From Chelonoidis abingdonii (taxonomy: Eukaryota > Chordata > Testudines > Testudinidae), in NCBI RefSeq assembly GCF_003597395.2, contig NC_133771.1, positions 54,282,052 through 54,346,051 on the forward strand: a DNA stretch of 64,000 bases, written 5' to 3'. Below are positions 1 through 13,439 of the stretch, one piece after another; the first letter of the stretch is position 1; every line of letters begins with the position of its first letter. The translations under genes and the position numbers were made by a program. The notes beneath the pieces were generated by a model. The model was not told the origin of the DNA. It worked only from the letters and a program-made list of their open reading frames with translations, and ran no database searches.

Positions 1-1138
1 CCCCTTGTGAATCCCATCAACAAAGGATTTGGTCCCCAACTCCCATTGGATTTTAATAAGATTTGCATGCCCCAAAGCATACATTTAAATAAAACTGAAA
101 ATAACATGTTCTCACAAAAGTGAAAAAACACTTTTTAAAATGAGTTTTTAACATATTAGGCCTCATCCACTCTGACTAGCCATGCTGTAATTTAAAGAAC
201 TGGAAGAAAACGTATCAGATTTTTGAATAAATCAATAATCGTGTTAATAATAGTCTGGAAATGTGCATTAAACATGGTTCGTTAATTTTGGTTCCAAGCG
301 CCATCAGAGACAAAGTCTCAGTCTTGCCAATCAGTTTGCCATCTCAAACTTCGCTGAGACATAGTCCTGCATCAATTAAAAAGCACATCTGAAACTTGCT
401 GAAGAACCTATTCCTCACACCAATCCGTGTCTTGGAACTGCTTTATTTTGAAGCACAAAAAAGAAACAATTAAGAGAAATTGTCTGGCTTAATTACTATC
501 CATTCGAGCTGGCTTATTTTTCAGTTGGGACTGTCTCTGCCACTACAATAGTTTTAGTTCTTTTTTGAATGATTTTTCACCATCTCAGATATAAACAATT
601 AATAATAAATCTCTTAATTTGGGCACACTGCATACTAAGTGAACAGGAATAGAAAAGAACCATTGTCACTATTTGCCTTCAAGGGAAATTTCCATTTTTC
701 AGTGAGCTTAATGACTCTGTACTGAAATGATATAGTCCTCCACAATTACAAGTATACAGTTTGCAACTTAAAAAAAAATATATAGCCTATTGTTCCATGT
801 TACCTTGAATTTAAAATCCCCCACAACTAAACTGCTTGTCAAGTGAAAAATATGATTGCATATTTATAATAACCTTCTAAAAATAATTGTCAACTATCTC
901 AGTCTACTGCTTTCAAAGGTTCTTAACAGGGAATACTTCTTTATATTCCATTCCTGTAATGAATGAATTACATAATGAGTTTCAAGGTATGTGAGAGCAC
1001 CCTGGGTTGTTTTTTTAAAAATTCTACGCTATTAAAATCACAACCACTGTTTTTATCCATTTAAAACAGAATAATTAGTTGTTGATATACATGTGTTACC
1101 AGCCCTTTAGGGCTTTTACTCTAATAAAAATGTAACCT
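1..1138. other. AT-rich non-coding stretch
   Basis: AT-rich sequence with no open frame of note and no repeat that I recognise. It could be intergenic or intronic. No splice-site pair or conserved coding pattern was seen. Confidence 0.6.
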
Positions 1139-1458
1139 CTATTATCGGCAAATGTTGGCACGCAGCTCACCAGGGTAAGCATCCCTGGCAGGTCAGGCCA
1201 TTTTTTTTACCTGCCGCATCTGCAGGTTGGGCCGATTGCGGCTCCCACTGGCCATGGTTAGCTGCTCCAGGCCAATGGGGGCTGCGGGAAGCCATGGACA
1301 GCACATCCCTTGGCCCATGTCGCTTCCTGCAGCCCTCATTGGCCTGGAGCAGCGAACAGTGATTGGCTGAACCTGCGGATGTGGCAGGTAAATAAACCAG
1401 AGTGGGCCACCAGGGTGCTTACCCTGGCAGGTCGCATGCCAAAGGTTGCCGATCCCTG
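1139..1458. mobile_element. hAT-like palindromic MITE (degenerate)
   Basis: A non-autonomous inverted-repeat element of about 320 bp. The left end (TCGGCAAATGTTGGCA) pairs with the right end (TGCCAAAGGTTGCCGATCC). Inner arms around 1215-1300 and 1325-1395 are also complementary: the GCTCCAGGCCAATGGGGGCT segment recurs inverted near 1334-1352. This is a GC-rich fold-back within AT-rich flanks. No matching 8-bp target duplication survives. The same family recurs at 58.6 kb and, broken, at 31.2 and 36.5 kb. Confidence 0.8.
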
Positions 1459-2040
1459 AACTACAGTAAGACCTTGATTGTTATTCTGATATGTATCAAG
1501 AATTTTGTCATATAAATTTTGTTTTCCATTTGTCCAGTCATTGGAGTCACCCTGTTTTTTTAAAAAATATTAATGACTTATTCACGTTTTTTTTTCTGCT
1601 CGCTGGTGCATTCAGTGACATTATCAGTCAAGCGAAGCTGCACCATCTAGAATCAGAGCTTCATGCAATGTGTCATGGCTGATATTTCAAGGGAGATATT
1701 TATTTTAAAATGTGCTTGAAAGAGTGCTCTTACAGCATCAGATTTTCTGAGATTTTATTTATTTTTACAAATTTGCAGATCTCACAAATAGTGAAGAGGG
1801 TAGATCACTGCTTTAGAGGGATCTGGCTCTCTCAACCTGACAGCATGAAAACAATGTATGTTTTAATATTGTAAAATATAAAGTTATTCATCTAGTAACA
1901 AAGAATATAGGCAATACTTATAGGATGGAACTCTCTATCTTGGGAAGCAGTGATTCTAAAAAATACTTAAGAGCCACAGTGAATAATTAGCTGAACATGA
2001 GCTCCCACTATGATGTTATGTCCACAAAGGCTAATGCAAA
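1459..2040. other. AT-rich non-coding stretch
   Basis: No gene or clear repeat seen. A 63-residue open frame at 1491-1682 is low in complexity and unsupported. Confidence 0.5.
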
Positions 2041-2552
2041 CCCACAAGAATGACTAGAGGATTGGAACTTATTGCCTTATAATGAGAGACTCAAGGAGCT
2101 CAGTCTATTTAGCTTAATAAAGAGGATACTAAAAACTGACTTGATCATAGTCTATATGTAATTACATTGGGAACAAATATTTGATAATGGGTTCTTTAGT
2201 CTAGCAGACAAAAACATAATAAGATCCAATGGCTGAAAGTTGACACTAGACATATTCAAATTGGAAATAAGGCACACATTTTTAATTGTGAAGCTAATTA
2301 AGCACTGGATTAATTTATGAAGGGTTATGGTGCATTCTCCATCGTTGGAAATTTTTAAATCAAGATTGAATGTTTTTCTAAAAGATATGCTCTGGTTGGA
2401 ATAGAAATGAATTGAAGAAAATACTATGACATGTTATTCATTGATTATAATACCAGATGATAATATTGTGATCATCTAGTCTGATTTCCTGCATAACAGA
2501 GGTCAGACTAGATTATCATAGTGGTCTCTTTTGGATTTATAATCCATGAAAG
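2041..2552 (+). mobile_element. LINE 3' end (CR1 clade), plus strand
   Basis: Degenerate 3' end of a non-LTR retrotransposon. The text from 2080 to 2400 follows the usual end of CR1-type reverse transcriptase (the GAGAGACTCAAGGAGCTCAG segment and the AAATCAAGATTGAATGTTTT segment). It closes with GAGGTCAGACTAGATTATCA near 2499, typical of this LINE's 3' UTR in reptiles. Stops and indels break every frame. An insertion or divergence of about 50 bp sits near 2435-2490. Confidence 0.8.
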
Positions 2553-2959
2553 AGCATGTAAATACCTAGCCCTTGCCTCAAAGAACATACAGAAAAAATC
2601 CAACATGGCAATCCAGATGATGGACACACAAAAAGACCATGGAGTTACTCTGTAGGGCCCTGAACTTGCACACTGTTCTACATGGGCAAACTTCTGTGCC
2701 CATCCAAAGTCCCATAGGCTTTGATGGGATTTCAGGAGTTGCAGGGACCTTCGTTTTAAAGCAGCTGTCAGGATTACTGTACATGGTAGGTGCACATCTT
2801 GTATTCATGAACATGTGCTTCCTTTCCTTTACATCACGTCTCTTAGTCTTTGAGGCAGCACTGAGTTTTATGGGGAACTTTGAAGACTGAGAAGATCTGG
2901 AGAATTTTGAGAGGACATTGTATGTGTAAATGGGCAGCATGCAGAAAAGCACAAAACTT

Positions 2960-3295
2960 CTGTGAGAGGAATAGATAAAGGAAATATCAATGTTAATTGT
3001 GGATTGCAGGGGATGGAGAAAACATGGAAGGAGACCAAGTAAGAGATGTATTTTGGGACTTCACATCACAGGAGCTTGAAATCAAAAGCCAAAAAATTAT
3101 TTTGGTGCACAATATAATAGGAAGCCAGTGAATTGATTCAAAAATTGGCTGGGTGAAGTGGAGGGCTGTCATGATCAAATCAACAACAAGAAAGGTGATG
3201 TTGGCAGCACCAAAGATAGACTGGAAGGGACAAGATTAGCAACAGTACCCAAGAGAAAGAAATAATAGTAGTCAAGAAGGAAGATGATTAGATCT
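2960..3295. repeat. Possible ancient interspersed repeat
   Basis: The stretch reading AGGAAGCCAGTGAATTGATT, then a 'gatgttggcagcac' segment and 'gtagtcaagaagg', resembles a widespread amniote repeat that I cannot name with certainty. Very diverged. No open frame. Confidence 0.3.
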
Positions 3296-4075
3296 ATTCA
3301 CCTTCCTCACACCATACATTTGAAATTTGATCACAATTCATACTCTATTTTACACACTAGCTGAGTTCCCTAGAGCTGCAGAATAACTTAAATCTTGAAT
3401 ACTCTACATGTACTTCTCTGGGACCCATTTACTGGATAAACCATGGCAGAATCCCTCCTGAAAATCAGCTTCCATTCAACTTACTTTCATCTAATTTTCT
3501 ATGTTTTTTTCTACCCTATATAGTAAGATTCCCATTTGTCACTGTCTGTGTGTCACTTTGAAACCTAGAATGTCTGTGTCTGTGTGAAGTGATGGAAATA
3601 GCTACAAGCATGTTGAAAGCTGCTTTGTTTAGAATATCACCAGGTTCAATCATTTGCAGTTTGCTACTGTCCAGTTTGCTACTGTCTACTGTCTAGTAAG
3701 TTCTCAGCTATTTTGGCTCCCTTCCTTTTTATGAAACATTATGAATTATACCCATACAATAGTATAGGCTTTCACCAAGTATATGCTTAATATTTTGGTT
3801 CAGGGATTTTTTTTTAATTCTGTAAAGTGTCATGCAAAATTATTGTGTTATATAATTGTAAAATAACAAACAACATGCAATAAAGATACTCACAACAGGG
3901 GAAACACTATCCAATGTCATATGTCAATGGCAAAACTCTCATTGACTTCATTGGGATGAGGATTTCACTCATACCATTTAAATTTTCCACTCTAACCAGT
4001 TTTTGGTTGAGCCAACAAAATATGAAGTCATTGGACAGTTATACTTTGTTATTTGTTACTGATATATATTATATG
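3296..4075. other. AT-rich non-coding stretch
   Basis: No gene seen. A small tandem duplication lies at about 3655-3695 (the unit CAGTTTGCTACTGTC occurs twice, followed by further TACTGTC copies). Confidence 0.5.
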
Positions 4076-4080
4076 GAAGG

Positions 4081-4939
4081 TGCCATAAATAGATAGCTAA
4101 GGGTTAATGTTTCTTTTACCTGTAAAAGGTTAACAAAGGGAACCAAACACCTGACCNNNNNNNNNNNNNNNNNNNNNNNNNNNNNNNNNNNNNNNNNNNN
4201 NNNNNNNNNNNNNNNNNNNNNNNNNNNNNNNNNNNNNNNNNNNNNNNNNNNNNNNNNNNNNNNNNNNNNNNNNNNNNNNNNNNNNNNNNNNNNNNNNNNN
4301 NNNNNNNNNNNNNNNNNNNNNNNNNNNNNNNNNNNNNNNNNNNNNNNNNNNNNNNNNNNNNNNNNNNNNNNNNNNNNNNNNNNNNNNNNNNNNNNNNNNN
4401 NNNNNNNNNNNNNNNNNNNNNNNNNNNNNNNNNNNNNNNNNNNNNNNNNNNNNNNNNNNNNNNNNNNNNNNNNNNNNNNNNNNNNNNNNNNNNNNNNNNN
4501 NNNNNNNNNNNNNNNNNNNNNNNNNNNNNNNNNNNNNNNNNNNNNNNNNNNNNNNNNNNNNNNNNNNNNNNNNNNNNNNNNNNNNNNNNNNNNNNNNNNN
4601 NNNNNNNNNNNNNNNNNNNNNNNNNNNNNNNNNNNNNNNNNNNNNNNNNNNNNNNNNNNNNNNNNNNNNNNNNNNNNNNNNNNNNNNNNNNNNNNNNNNN
4701 NNNNNNNNNNNNNNNNNNNNNNNNNNNNNNNNNNNNNNNGTTGTAGGCTCAGGGTTTCTGAGTCTTGGGGTCCCTCCAGGGAAGGTTTTGGGGAGACCAG
4801 AGGGGGCCAAAACCCTGGAAATTTTGGATGGTGGCAGCGAGATCAGATCTAAGCTGGTAAATTGAGCTTAGAGGGGTTCATGCTAGGCACCCAGATTTTT
4901 GGACGCTAAGGTCCAGAGTTGGGAGAAAAGCTTATGATA
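4081..4939 (+). mobile_element. Solo LTR (endogenous retrovirus-type), interrupted by an assembly gap
   Basis: The element begins TGCCATAAATAGATAGCTAA at 4081 and ends GCTTATGATA at 4939, close to the TG...CA ends of LTRs. Both sides carry the same 5-bp target duplication, GAAGG (4076-4080 and 4940-4944), which fixes the borders and fits retroviral integration. Bases 4157-4739 are N, so the middle is unknown. The right part contains the 'ttttggacgctaaggtccag' segment familiar from turtle LTRs. No internal coding region is visible, hence a solo LTR. The 859-bp length depends on the gap estimate. Confidence 0.8.
4157..4739. other. Assembly gap (583 N)
   Basis: An unbroken run of 583 N. It falls inside one LTR, so a repeat probably caused the gap. 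Any reading frame that spans it is an artefact. Confidence 0.99.
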
Positions 4940-4944
4940 GAAGG

Positions 4945-6317
4945 TGCAGGCAATGAAGTCAGAATTAAGATTGTTTGGAGCACCTCACCTCTGCATTCTC
5001 CAATACTTTGGTTTCTTTCTAAATTGTACATCATTTTATAGATATCCTCCTTTAAGCTTTCAATAACTCTAACTCTAACTCAACAACTTTAACTCCAGCT
5101 TCTCAATAATTTAGTACTTTATGACAATATTTCTTAAATAAGCATGTGACATTATTCCATGTCATGTATAATCCTTATTCATCCTAATTCTTCCAGTCAT
5201 AGAAAAACTTGTAATGATCCTGAGTTGCAATGACAATTTTTTAAAGGAATATCATCCTATTTCAAATGTATTTTTACTACCTTTAAAAAAAAATCCTCAT
5301 AAACATTAAAATAAATGCCTATTAGTAGTCCATTTCATTCAGCAAGCACTGCTTTTTACTGTTTTATTTTTTCTAATGAGATTAAAATTTAAAAAGCCAT
5401 TAATAGAGAAACACTATTATTGAGTTGTGATATCTATTATTGGCTGCTGTAAAGATAGTAAAGGAAGTGTAGTAGCATTCTATTTTGTGGGCCTATCATG
5501 GACATTTTTAGCTTTTCAACCAGAACCTGACTTGTAATAAATACCACAGTATTACTAGTAGTAATAAAATAGCACCTACAGACCCTAATCAAGACTGAGA
5601 TTTCAACATGTTAAGCACCTTTGTGAACACTTACTGAGAGAGTCTCTGCCTAGAAATGCTTACAATCTAAATAGACAATGAGTGAAAGGGAAACAGGGAA
5701 GTGCCTTGCTGAGGACTGCACAGTATGTCAGTCAGAACAGGAACAGGGTACATGTCTCTTGAGCCACTGTCCTTTGTCTCTCCTCAAGACCGCTTTGCCT
5801 TCCCACACTATGGAGAATTTTCAATTTAGATGACTGCCCTTAAGATATTACAGCATTTGTTAACCACCACAGGACAAAACGTATGTCTGTGAATATCACT
5901 TTGCAGGTTTGCTTGGAAGTAAAATAATCATTGATAAAATTTTCAGAATTTCTATTCAAGCGGGTGTATATACACCCAGAAGACTTCAGGAAATTCCCTG
6001 TATACATACAGTAAAAACAAAGCCACTCTTCCCATGGTATTCTCAGATTTTCTGAGCATTTTTATTAAGTCTTTCTTTCCAGATCATCCATTTGTGAATA
6101 CTATGGGGTAGTTCTAAGTTCTCTTTGTCCCAGTTCCCTGTGATACAGCTGAAACTTTAACCAGTTACTATATCTTTGCAGATTCCCACTTTGGAGAATA
6201 ACAGCCTAACTAAGATCCTTTGAAGTCTATAAGTCTCTCTTATGACTTCAGTTGATTTAGGATCAGCCCCTTAACCTCCTTTAACAGAAGGATTTCAGGG
6301 CACCAAGCAAGTCACTA
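4945..6317. other. AT-rich non-coding stretch
   Basis: No gene, RNA gene or recognisable repeat. Contains short CTAACT-like repeats at about 5067-5090. Confidence 0.5.
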
Positions 6318-6400
6318 TTCACAGAATCATAGAATCATGGAATATCAGGACTGGAAGGGAGCTCAGGAGGTCACCTAGTCTAAACCCATGCTCAAATATC
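6318..6400 (-). mobile_element. CR1 LINE 3' tail fragment, minus strand
   Basis: The sequence CACAGAATCATAGAATCATG at 6321, followed by 'aggactggaagggagctcaggaggtcacctagtc', is the reverse complement of the CR1 3' end with its ATTCTATG-type terminal repeats. Only about 80 bp remains, as expected from 5' truncation. Confidence 0.85.
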
Positions 6401-8920
6401 ACTATTGCTACACAAGAGACGGAGAGGAGACAATAGTGATATTTTGAGCTACTGTGCTCCCAGACAACTATTATATCTCTATTGCTATATATGTAAAAGC
6501 TATTTCTGCTATAGGTAGGAGAGTCAAAGCTATGTGATCACCTTTCCATACATGGTTAGTTCTTTGGAACACTGGCCAGGTGTTGGAATTCAGAACTAGG
6601 ATGGAGACCATATCGTCTGTGCAAGTTTACTTGGCTTCCTTCCAATGCGCTGGATCTGCAGGGTTTGAGAGTTAGACCCACATCTCTTTCCATTCATTGG
6701 TGTGACATTATTCCCCCTTGCTTTTAACTGCAACATTTCTCTGCGTAGTCTCCTCTCCGTCTCTTGCTGAAGCCTGACTTCTATCCTCCTTTTCAACTGA
6801 TACCAACAATTCTACCTTTTCCACTAGATCTAGCTGAAAAAAATTAAATTTCAAACATTTTGACAAAAAAGAAAAACATTTTCATGAAACATTTTTCCAC
6901 CTTTTCAACCTCTCTATTTTCCCCTTTCTTACCAGCCCATCTCATCTGACAAATGTACATTCTACATCCACCTCTTCCACCTTGTCATTGCCTGAAACCC
7001 TGGCCCTCGTCCTTCTTCTCATTTATTATACCCCACATTTATCCATATCATAAACTCTGATCCTCTAGACCATCCCTTTGCAGCTTCACCTCCATCTCCA
7101 GTTCCCTTCTCCCGGATGCTGACTCCATCGCAGTGAAGATTATTGACATCAACAGCATCTTAATCTCTCCATTTCCTGCCATCAGAAACACTTGGGATCC
7201 CTCTGGTGATCCTGACTCTGCAACACTAATCTCACATGGGTCTCATTCTCTCATACTCCTCACCCTGGGTTTTCCACAAATGTCATGGTAGGGCTGCAGC
7301 TTCACTGATTTAAATGGAGTTATGCCAATGTACACCCACTGGGGACCTAGCTCTAAACATTTTGTGGTTGGCATATCACTTGTTTTATCCAGTGAAGGTG
7401 TACATTACAAGTACCTATCAAACTCTACAACTTTTAAAGTGTTTTTATAATATTCTTTATCTACGTTTTCTTTAGAACACTGAAAGAAAAAAATATTCTG
7501 TAAAGCAAAACTGAAACTGAGTCCACAGGGAACTAGAATATGTTATGTGGTATGCACATTACAAACACTATAAACAATTTGTACTTTGTTGTTTTATAAC
7601 TTATCCATTTAATTCTCACAGTTTGCAACAGACTAAAGATTACAACCATGACTGTCCTTTCAAATAGATTTCTCTGTTTTAAAAATTTGTATTTTTCTTC
7701 GTAAATTATAAGTTGAGAGATCTTTTGAGTTATGTTTGAAAATCTGAAATCTCCAAATACCTCTTAGGAATAATACATAAATGCACAATGAAATCTGCAT
7801 TAGCTTCAGTTTGCAGTATCATCTGCTGAGAGATGTGACCACCCTACAATATTTTCAGGATATCAAGAATCTTTCAAGGACAGAATCATATCAAGCTGTC
7901 ATGATGATTGAAGAAAACTGGATGAAGTCCTCATTGCTGTACCCCTTAAATTAGCTAAGGACCAAAATAAAAAAAAAAAATTAAACTTGAACAGCATGTT
8001 CTGCATCAATATTTCTGCTAGCCATTTAATACTGCCTTTAATAATGCCACTAGTGCATTCATTTTCCTATCCTTTTATACTGTCAAGAAAGTACCTTCAA
8101 TTTCACTTTCCTGGAATACAAACCTAATCAAATATAAACTAGAATAGATTACTCCTTGGCTTTTAATGATGAAGGCTATTGATATTGTGATTAATTTTCA
8201 TTTATTAACTAGTTCACCTAATCCACAGAACAATAGATTTTAAAAACTAATTACATTCATAATATACGGTATTAAATTGGATGAATATTTCCTACTTTAT
8301 TGTAAGAAGCTATCTACAGAAGTTGTGCCAGCACAATGGCTCTATAATGAGAAATGCACCAATGGACACTTTGTTGTTATAAATTTAGAGAGAATACAAA
8401 ACACAATAAATTATATGAAAATGGGGAAATAGTCTCAGGAGACATATTGATGCAATTCATGTTTCCAATGGTATTCAATATAATTTCAATGTTGTATTTA
8501 CAATTAAAGCCTATCTTTATGTTGATTATCATTTATTCCACTGTAGTACCAGCAATTTCATACATTATTAACTGTTAATGATATACATACAGCTCAATAC
8601 ATATTTATGCCATGTATTACACAGACAAACAAGGAATATATGTTCAACTTATTTTTAACTAATAAACATTAGGATTGGTTAATCATTCTCCAGAGCACAT
8701 TATGATTACATAAATAATTACATTTATATAGCACTTTAAATGTTAACAGAATAGTTTCTAGAAGTCTGGAGTTGATAACAAAAAGCACCAGAGTAGTCTG
8801 CAGTTACAGAAGAGAAGCCAAGAACTGAATGGGAAAAAAAAAAACCTATAGAGTAAGTGTCCTTGTGCCTCTGATATGAGTATTTAATGACCCTAAAAAT
8901 ACTGACAGTGAAATGTCCCA

Positions 8921-8951
<31 letters not shown>

Positions 8952-10537
8952 AAATATGGGTAATCTCATTTCAGTCAGGGCTGCAGCACATTGTGGGGGA
9001 AACAAGGGCAAGATTGCTTTAATGAGAATCTAGAGAGGAGTTCATTTTATAGGACAGTCAGTTTGAAACCTTTAAATGAGCACTAAACTAGAGTACCTGT
9101 AAATGAAATTAAAGGGATAAGAGAAACAAGATTGTATCTCATGCAGAGTTTCACATGCTTCATGCTAACAATACCTTTCCTCCCCCAACCAAAATCCTAC
9201 AGCTAAGGCTAGAAGAACTGTGGTCTTCCCTATTAAAAATGTTAAGCAGACTTTCTACTGGATCAGAACTAAACCAGTATGATATGGTTATTTTCCTTTC
9301 TCATTTGTCTGGAGGGTTTCAGGGATGATCATCTTGCTTAATGCTACAAGATGACATTTAATAGTGATTTTAGTTACATCAGTATCTATTCAGCAATGAA
9401 GCTGAATTCCTTAAGTAGATACACTTTTTAAATGTAAGCCAGAGGACAATGATTTTTAGTAAAGGTGTTGACTTTCCATTTTTTTTCCATTTGGGTACTT
9501 GCCACAGAAGCCCTCTTTTCTCTTTATTGTTTGTCTTGGTCCTTAAATCCCTTTAAAGGCTTTTGTTTTTGTCCGGATACTTTTCTTGTCGGGTGCACTT
9601 GTTAGAGACTCATGCCAATAACCTTGATTGCATGTTGCTGTTGATGATTTAACCATTTCTGTTAAGGTCCTAATTTGGGAATAATGGTTAAGACTGGGCC
9701 AAGTTCACACATGGTGTAGCCACATAGAATTCAGTGCAAATGTCTGAATACTCTGATTAAACATAACTGTCTTCTGACACACTAGGTCAGTAGATTGTGT
9801 TCAGTTTGATTTGTGAAGCTCTTTTAGTGCAGTGGAGCACAAAATCAAAAGCAGGTTTCTTCACTTTATAGTATTTTATTTCCTGTTACTTCTTTTGTTA
9901 AAATTCACCTAGTTTTAAGTCTTAGCTATAGTAAAAAGTCCCCAGGGGTGCAAAGGCACTGCCACAACAGATATTAGAATTTTGGCCAGGTAATTGGGAG
10001 ATGCACTGATCTGTTGCTTCCCTGCTACAACCTCCATTATTGGGGACCATACAAAGCCATGGCAGTCCTGCAACTGCAACTAATGGAGGCAGAACTGCTG
10101 CACCCAGGGGAAGATCCATTGACTTCATCTATGTTTGTACTGATCCCTTCTTCAGTGGAGCACCCGAGTGAAGTCCCTTCAGTTGTAGTGTAGTTGTAGC
10201 CCGCACTTCCTCAGCGGGGGTGAATCTAGGTATCTTGAATGATCTCCATGAACATGTACTCCAATCCTTCTCTTGTACAATTGTAAAATGTGTGTCCTCA
10301 AAATTTGTGTCAGAGTTGCCATGGTCATTGGATAAGCACCTCTTTTTATGTTTATATAAATCAAAATCAGAGTGAATCCCATTCTGAATCTTTTTACAGT
10401 GACTGAATTTGCATACTCAATTTTATGGACCAGTAAAAGACAAGACTTAGGTTGGATAATGCTAAAAGGTCAGAATCACTGAAATTTATGTCTTATTTTC
10501 CTCTTGTTCCTCACTATTACCATCAATTGAGTGACTT
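6401..10537. other. AT-rich non-coding stretch
   Basis: About 4.1 kb with no supported gene. It includes a pyrimidine-rich part at 6890-7260, an A-run at 7968-7980 and a (TTTTG)n simple repeat at about 8922-8952. The small frames here lack domains and have weak codon structure. Confidence 0.5.
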
Positions 10538-10540
10538 TTA

Positions 10541-10785
10541 GGCCTTGGTTTCACTACCAGAGTGATCAATGCTGTTGCAATCGAATACCCACTTAATCCA
10601 CGACAGATCGCTCTCCAGTCGACTCCAATACTCTATCTTCCTGAGAAGATTAAGATAAGTTGACTGGAGAGCATCTGAAGATACTGGCACAGTGAAGACA
10701 CCGGGATAAATCGACAAAAGCTATTATGCACATAGACAGAGTAGCATAACTTAGGTCGACTTACCCAGGTAGTGAAAACAAGCCC
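10541..10785. mobile_element. PIF/Harbinger-like MITE with TTA target duplication
   Basis: A 245-bp element. The left end GGCCTTGGTTTCACTACC pairs with the right end GGTAGTGAAAACAAGCCC. Each end is flanked by TTA (10538-10540 and 10786-10788), the 3-bp duplication typical of PIF/Harbinger transposons. The interior has the 'gtcgactt' and 'aaatcgac' motifs shared with related elements in this window. No coding capacity. Confidence 0.75.
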
Positions 10786-11289
10786 TTAGAAACAAAGCTG
10801 AAGAACTCCCACTTGCCTCACAGACTTAGGCATGTTGCTCTATGATTGACAATTATTTTTGATCTGATGAGGTAAAATTTTTCTGTTATTAGTACTAAGT
10901 TTTCAGGTAGGATAATAACCAGTTATTTGATCATTTTATGATAGTATATGATATAAAACCTCACCAGATATTATAATATAAAGCAGAGTAATTATTTTAC
11001 CATCCTTACTGACAAAGGAGTGGAAACACAGACAGCATCTACAGTGTGCACTGGACAAACTCTTGACTGACAGAATGAAAATTCCTTATATCTAGCCCTA
11101 CATTAGGGATGGATGAAGGATAAATTAAATCCAAGGTGCTCGATGCAGTTTTTGTTATTAAATTCATTTGTTATCTTTGAAAGATTATTTGGATTGAATC
11201 TCACAGAAAGGAATTGGCCTTCCAATGAGAAATTAATCAAGAAGGTATCTAAATGTAGCATCAAATATTAGTTGTTTTCATACTGTCCT

Positions 11290-11950
11290 TATGATCTGGT
11301 GTGCTTAAGCAGCAGCACCCTCTTTGGTCAAACAGACTATTGCACATATTTATCTTGATGGCGGGGGGTGGGGGGGAAGGGAGGCATTGAGTCCACTTCT
11401 CTTCCATGTTGTACTACGAAGAGTGTTCACTGCAGTGCGTGTGTTTTTCCCTTTATACTTGGCAGGGTGCTCAGAGGGTCTGGAAACCCCTATGGTTCTT
11501 ATATCTCTGAAGGGCTGGTAGGGGAACCCAGGCCCACAAATTCCACTGGGTTCCAGTTCAGGGCCCTTAAGCCAGGCAGGCAAAATCAGGCATCAACAAC
11601 ACCCCCTTACTGTGCTCTGATCTCCTTCCTACCTCCCTCGGTTTCTGTAGACTTCTCCAGCCTGTAGTTCCCATCATGCCCTTTCTGGGTTCTGTCTCTG
11701 GGCACCTTCTCAGCAGCTTGTTGAACAAGCATTTCCTTTTTCATCTTACTTGCTCCTCTGGCAGCCACCTCACTCCTCTGCTTCTCAGCCTTTTTCTCCC
11801 AGCTGCTGTGAGGCTGCCAATCAGCATTGGCCTGCAATTCCCACATAAACTCCTAGGTTGCAAGGCCAGCATGGAATATATACACCCCATGACAGTCCTC
11901 TTGGTTTTACAGCTAAATTAACCCTTACTTTTTAACCTGTCAAATGCTGT
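11290..11950. repeat. Possible LTR-type repeat, GC-richer than its flanks
   Basis: A C/T-rich block. The part around 11540-11610 (GGGTTCCAGTTCAGGGCCCT and following) resembles an LTR family of turtles. Overlapping short frames occur on both strands, as expected from a low-stop GC-rich repeat. I see no clear TG/CA ends or target duplication. Confidence 0.4.
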
Positions 11951-13435
11951 TGTGCTCTGGTCAGGGCAGTAACTGTGTTTAGGTGATGAGCTTGTTTCTA
12001 TTGTCCTCTTTCTCCCCTACATTCTGCATAACTTCATTTCTGCAGAAAATTTTTGGCTTGTATTTCAGAGTCCATATTTCTCAGTCCCTTAAGCTTAAGC
12101 TTCCTAGATACATCTTGTCTGAAGCTCATCTCTGGCGCACTTCACGTCTTTGAACATCTCTCAGCTCAGAGAGTGGAACCATTTACAGGTTGAGAAGGTG
12201 AGGCAGAGCTGCTGAGTCTCTGCTTTTGCTGATAGCACCATGCTGCCAAAGAACACGGGATTTGTTTCTCTTGCTTGTGAATTATTTTGCTTTTAGCCCA
12301 AAGAGATGATTGGAGATTTAGATCAGCAATGGTAGGAATCACAGGAGCCACAGATGCACACAACTAGCCCAGGAAAATAAAAGAACATCTATACTGATGT
12401 TGTGTTTGTGTATACTGTAAGTCACGGGTCAAGTTTAATTATAAAAATCATTATAGTTCTCTCAATCTTCAAAGTACCTAATAGTCTTATGTGCATTGCT
12501 AGAATTTGATTGCAATCTCAATTCACATGCAGTTACATGTATATAATGAAGAAAAACGTAGCTGCAGAAACCTCAAAAGAATAAACTTCTTCTGCAACTG
12601 AATTAAAATGACTTCCACCATTGTCAGGAAATGTAGTGTCTGAGTAATAAGGAATTCATTTTTTCACTATGGATAGTCTGGCATCCCATGTTCTAACGAC
12701 CCCATACTTTCCAAACCCATTACTTCCGTCTAGGTTTAGAAGAATCTTTATTTTTTCCCAGGCAGAAGTGCTGAAACTTTCATTGTCCATTTGACTTGCA
12801 CAGCACCTCTGAGGATTTGGCTACTTTTTGAAAAGATAAATAAATCTTTCCTATGTCAGTGTTATAATAGCCTGAGCAGAAGTTAAGGCCTATGCTACAG
12901 TAACTTTCAGTTGTTTTTCAAATGCTTTTGCACTGAGCTAGAGTTTATTTCAGATATAAAATAGATAAAACTGTTTGATAGCACTTATTCTATTTCCTTA
13001 GTGACATAAAACCTCCATTCCATGAACGAAACTCTAGATTTTTCCAAACAGTAAACTCACTGAAAAATGGATTGAACAGGTTTACAATGATATCCTCAAG
13101 GTTTAAAGGAGACCAAAAGTTATCCATAGAAATACAGAGGAATTTAACCAATTACTAAGGGGAGAACAAAAAGGTACATTTTCTCTATACTTTAAATAGG
13201 ACGGACCAAGGAAGACTATATTAGCAATTCTCTTTCCTTATAATGGCAGCATTAAAAAAACCCACTATATTTTAAGATTATATTGAAAAGCAAGATATAA
13301 AATAGATAGAAATAGAAATGAACTTTCTTCTTATGATACCATTCTGTGATCAATATGTTGCACTACCAGTCCCCAAAACTGATTTGATTATCAGTTCTGT
13401 CTCCAGATTCATATGGAACAGGAATAGAAGTCAAA
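11951..13435. other. AT-rich non-coding stretch
   Basis: No gene or clear repeat seen. Confidence 0.5.
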
Positions 13436-13439
13436 ATAT

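Noticed and set aside
4130..4810. 226-codon minus-strand open frame
   Set aside because: Most of it is the 583-N gap, and the rest is LTR sequence.
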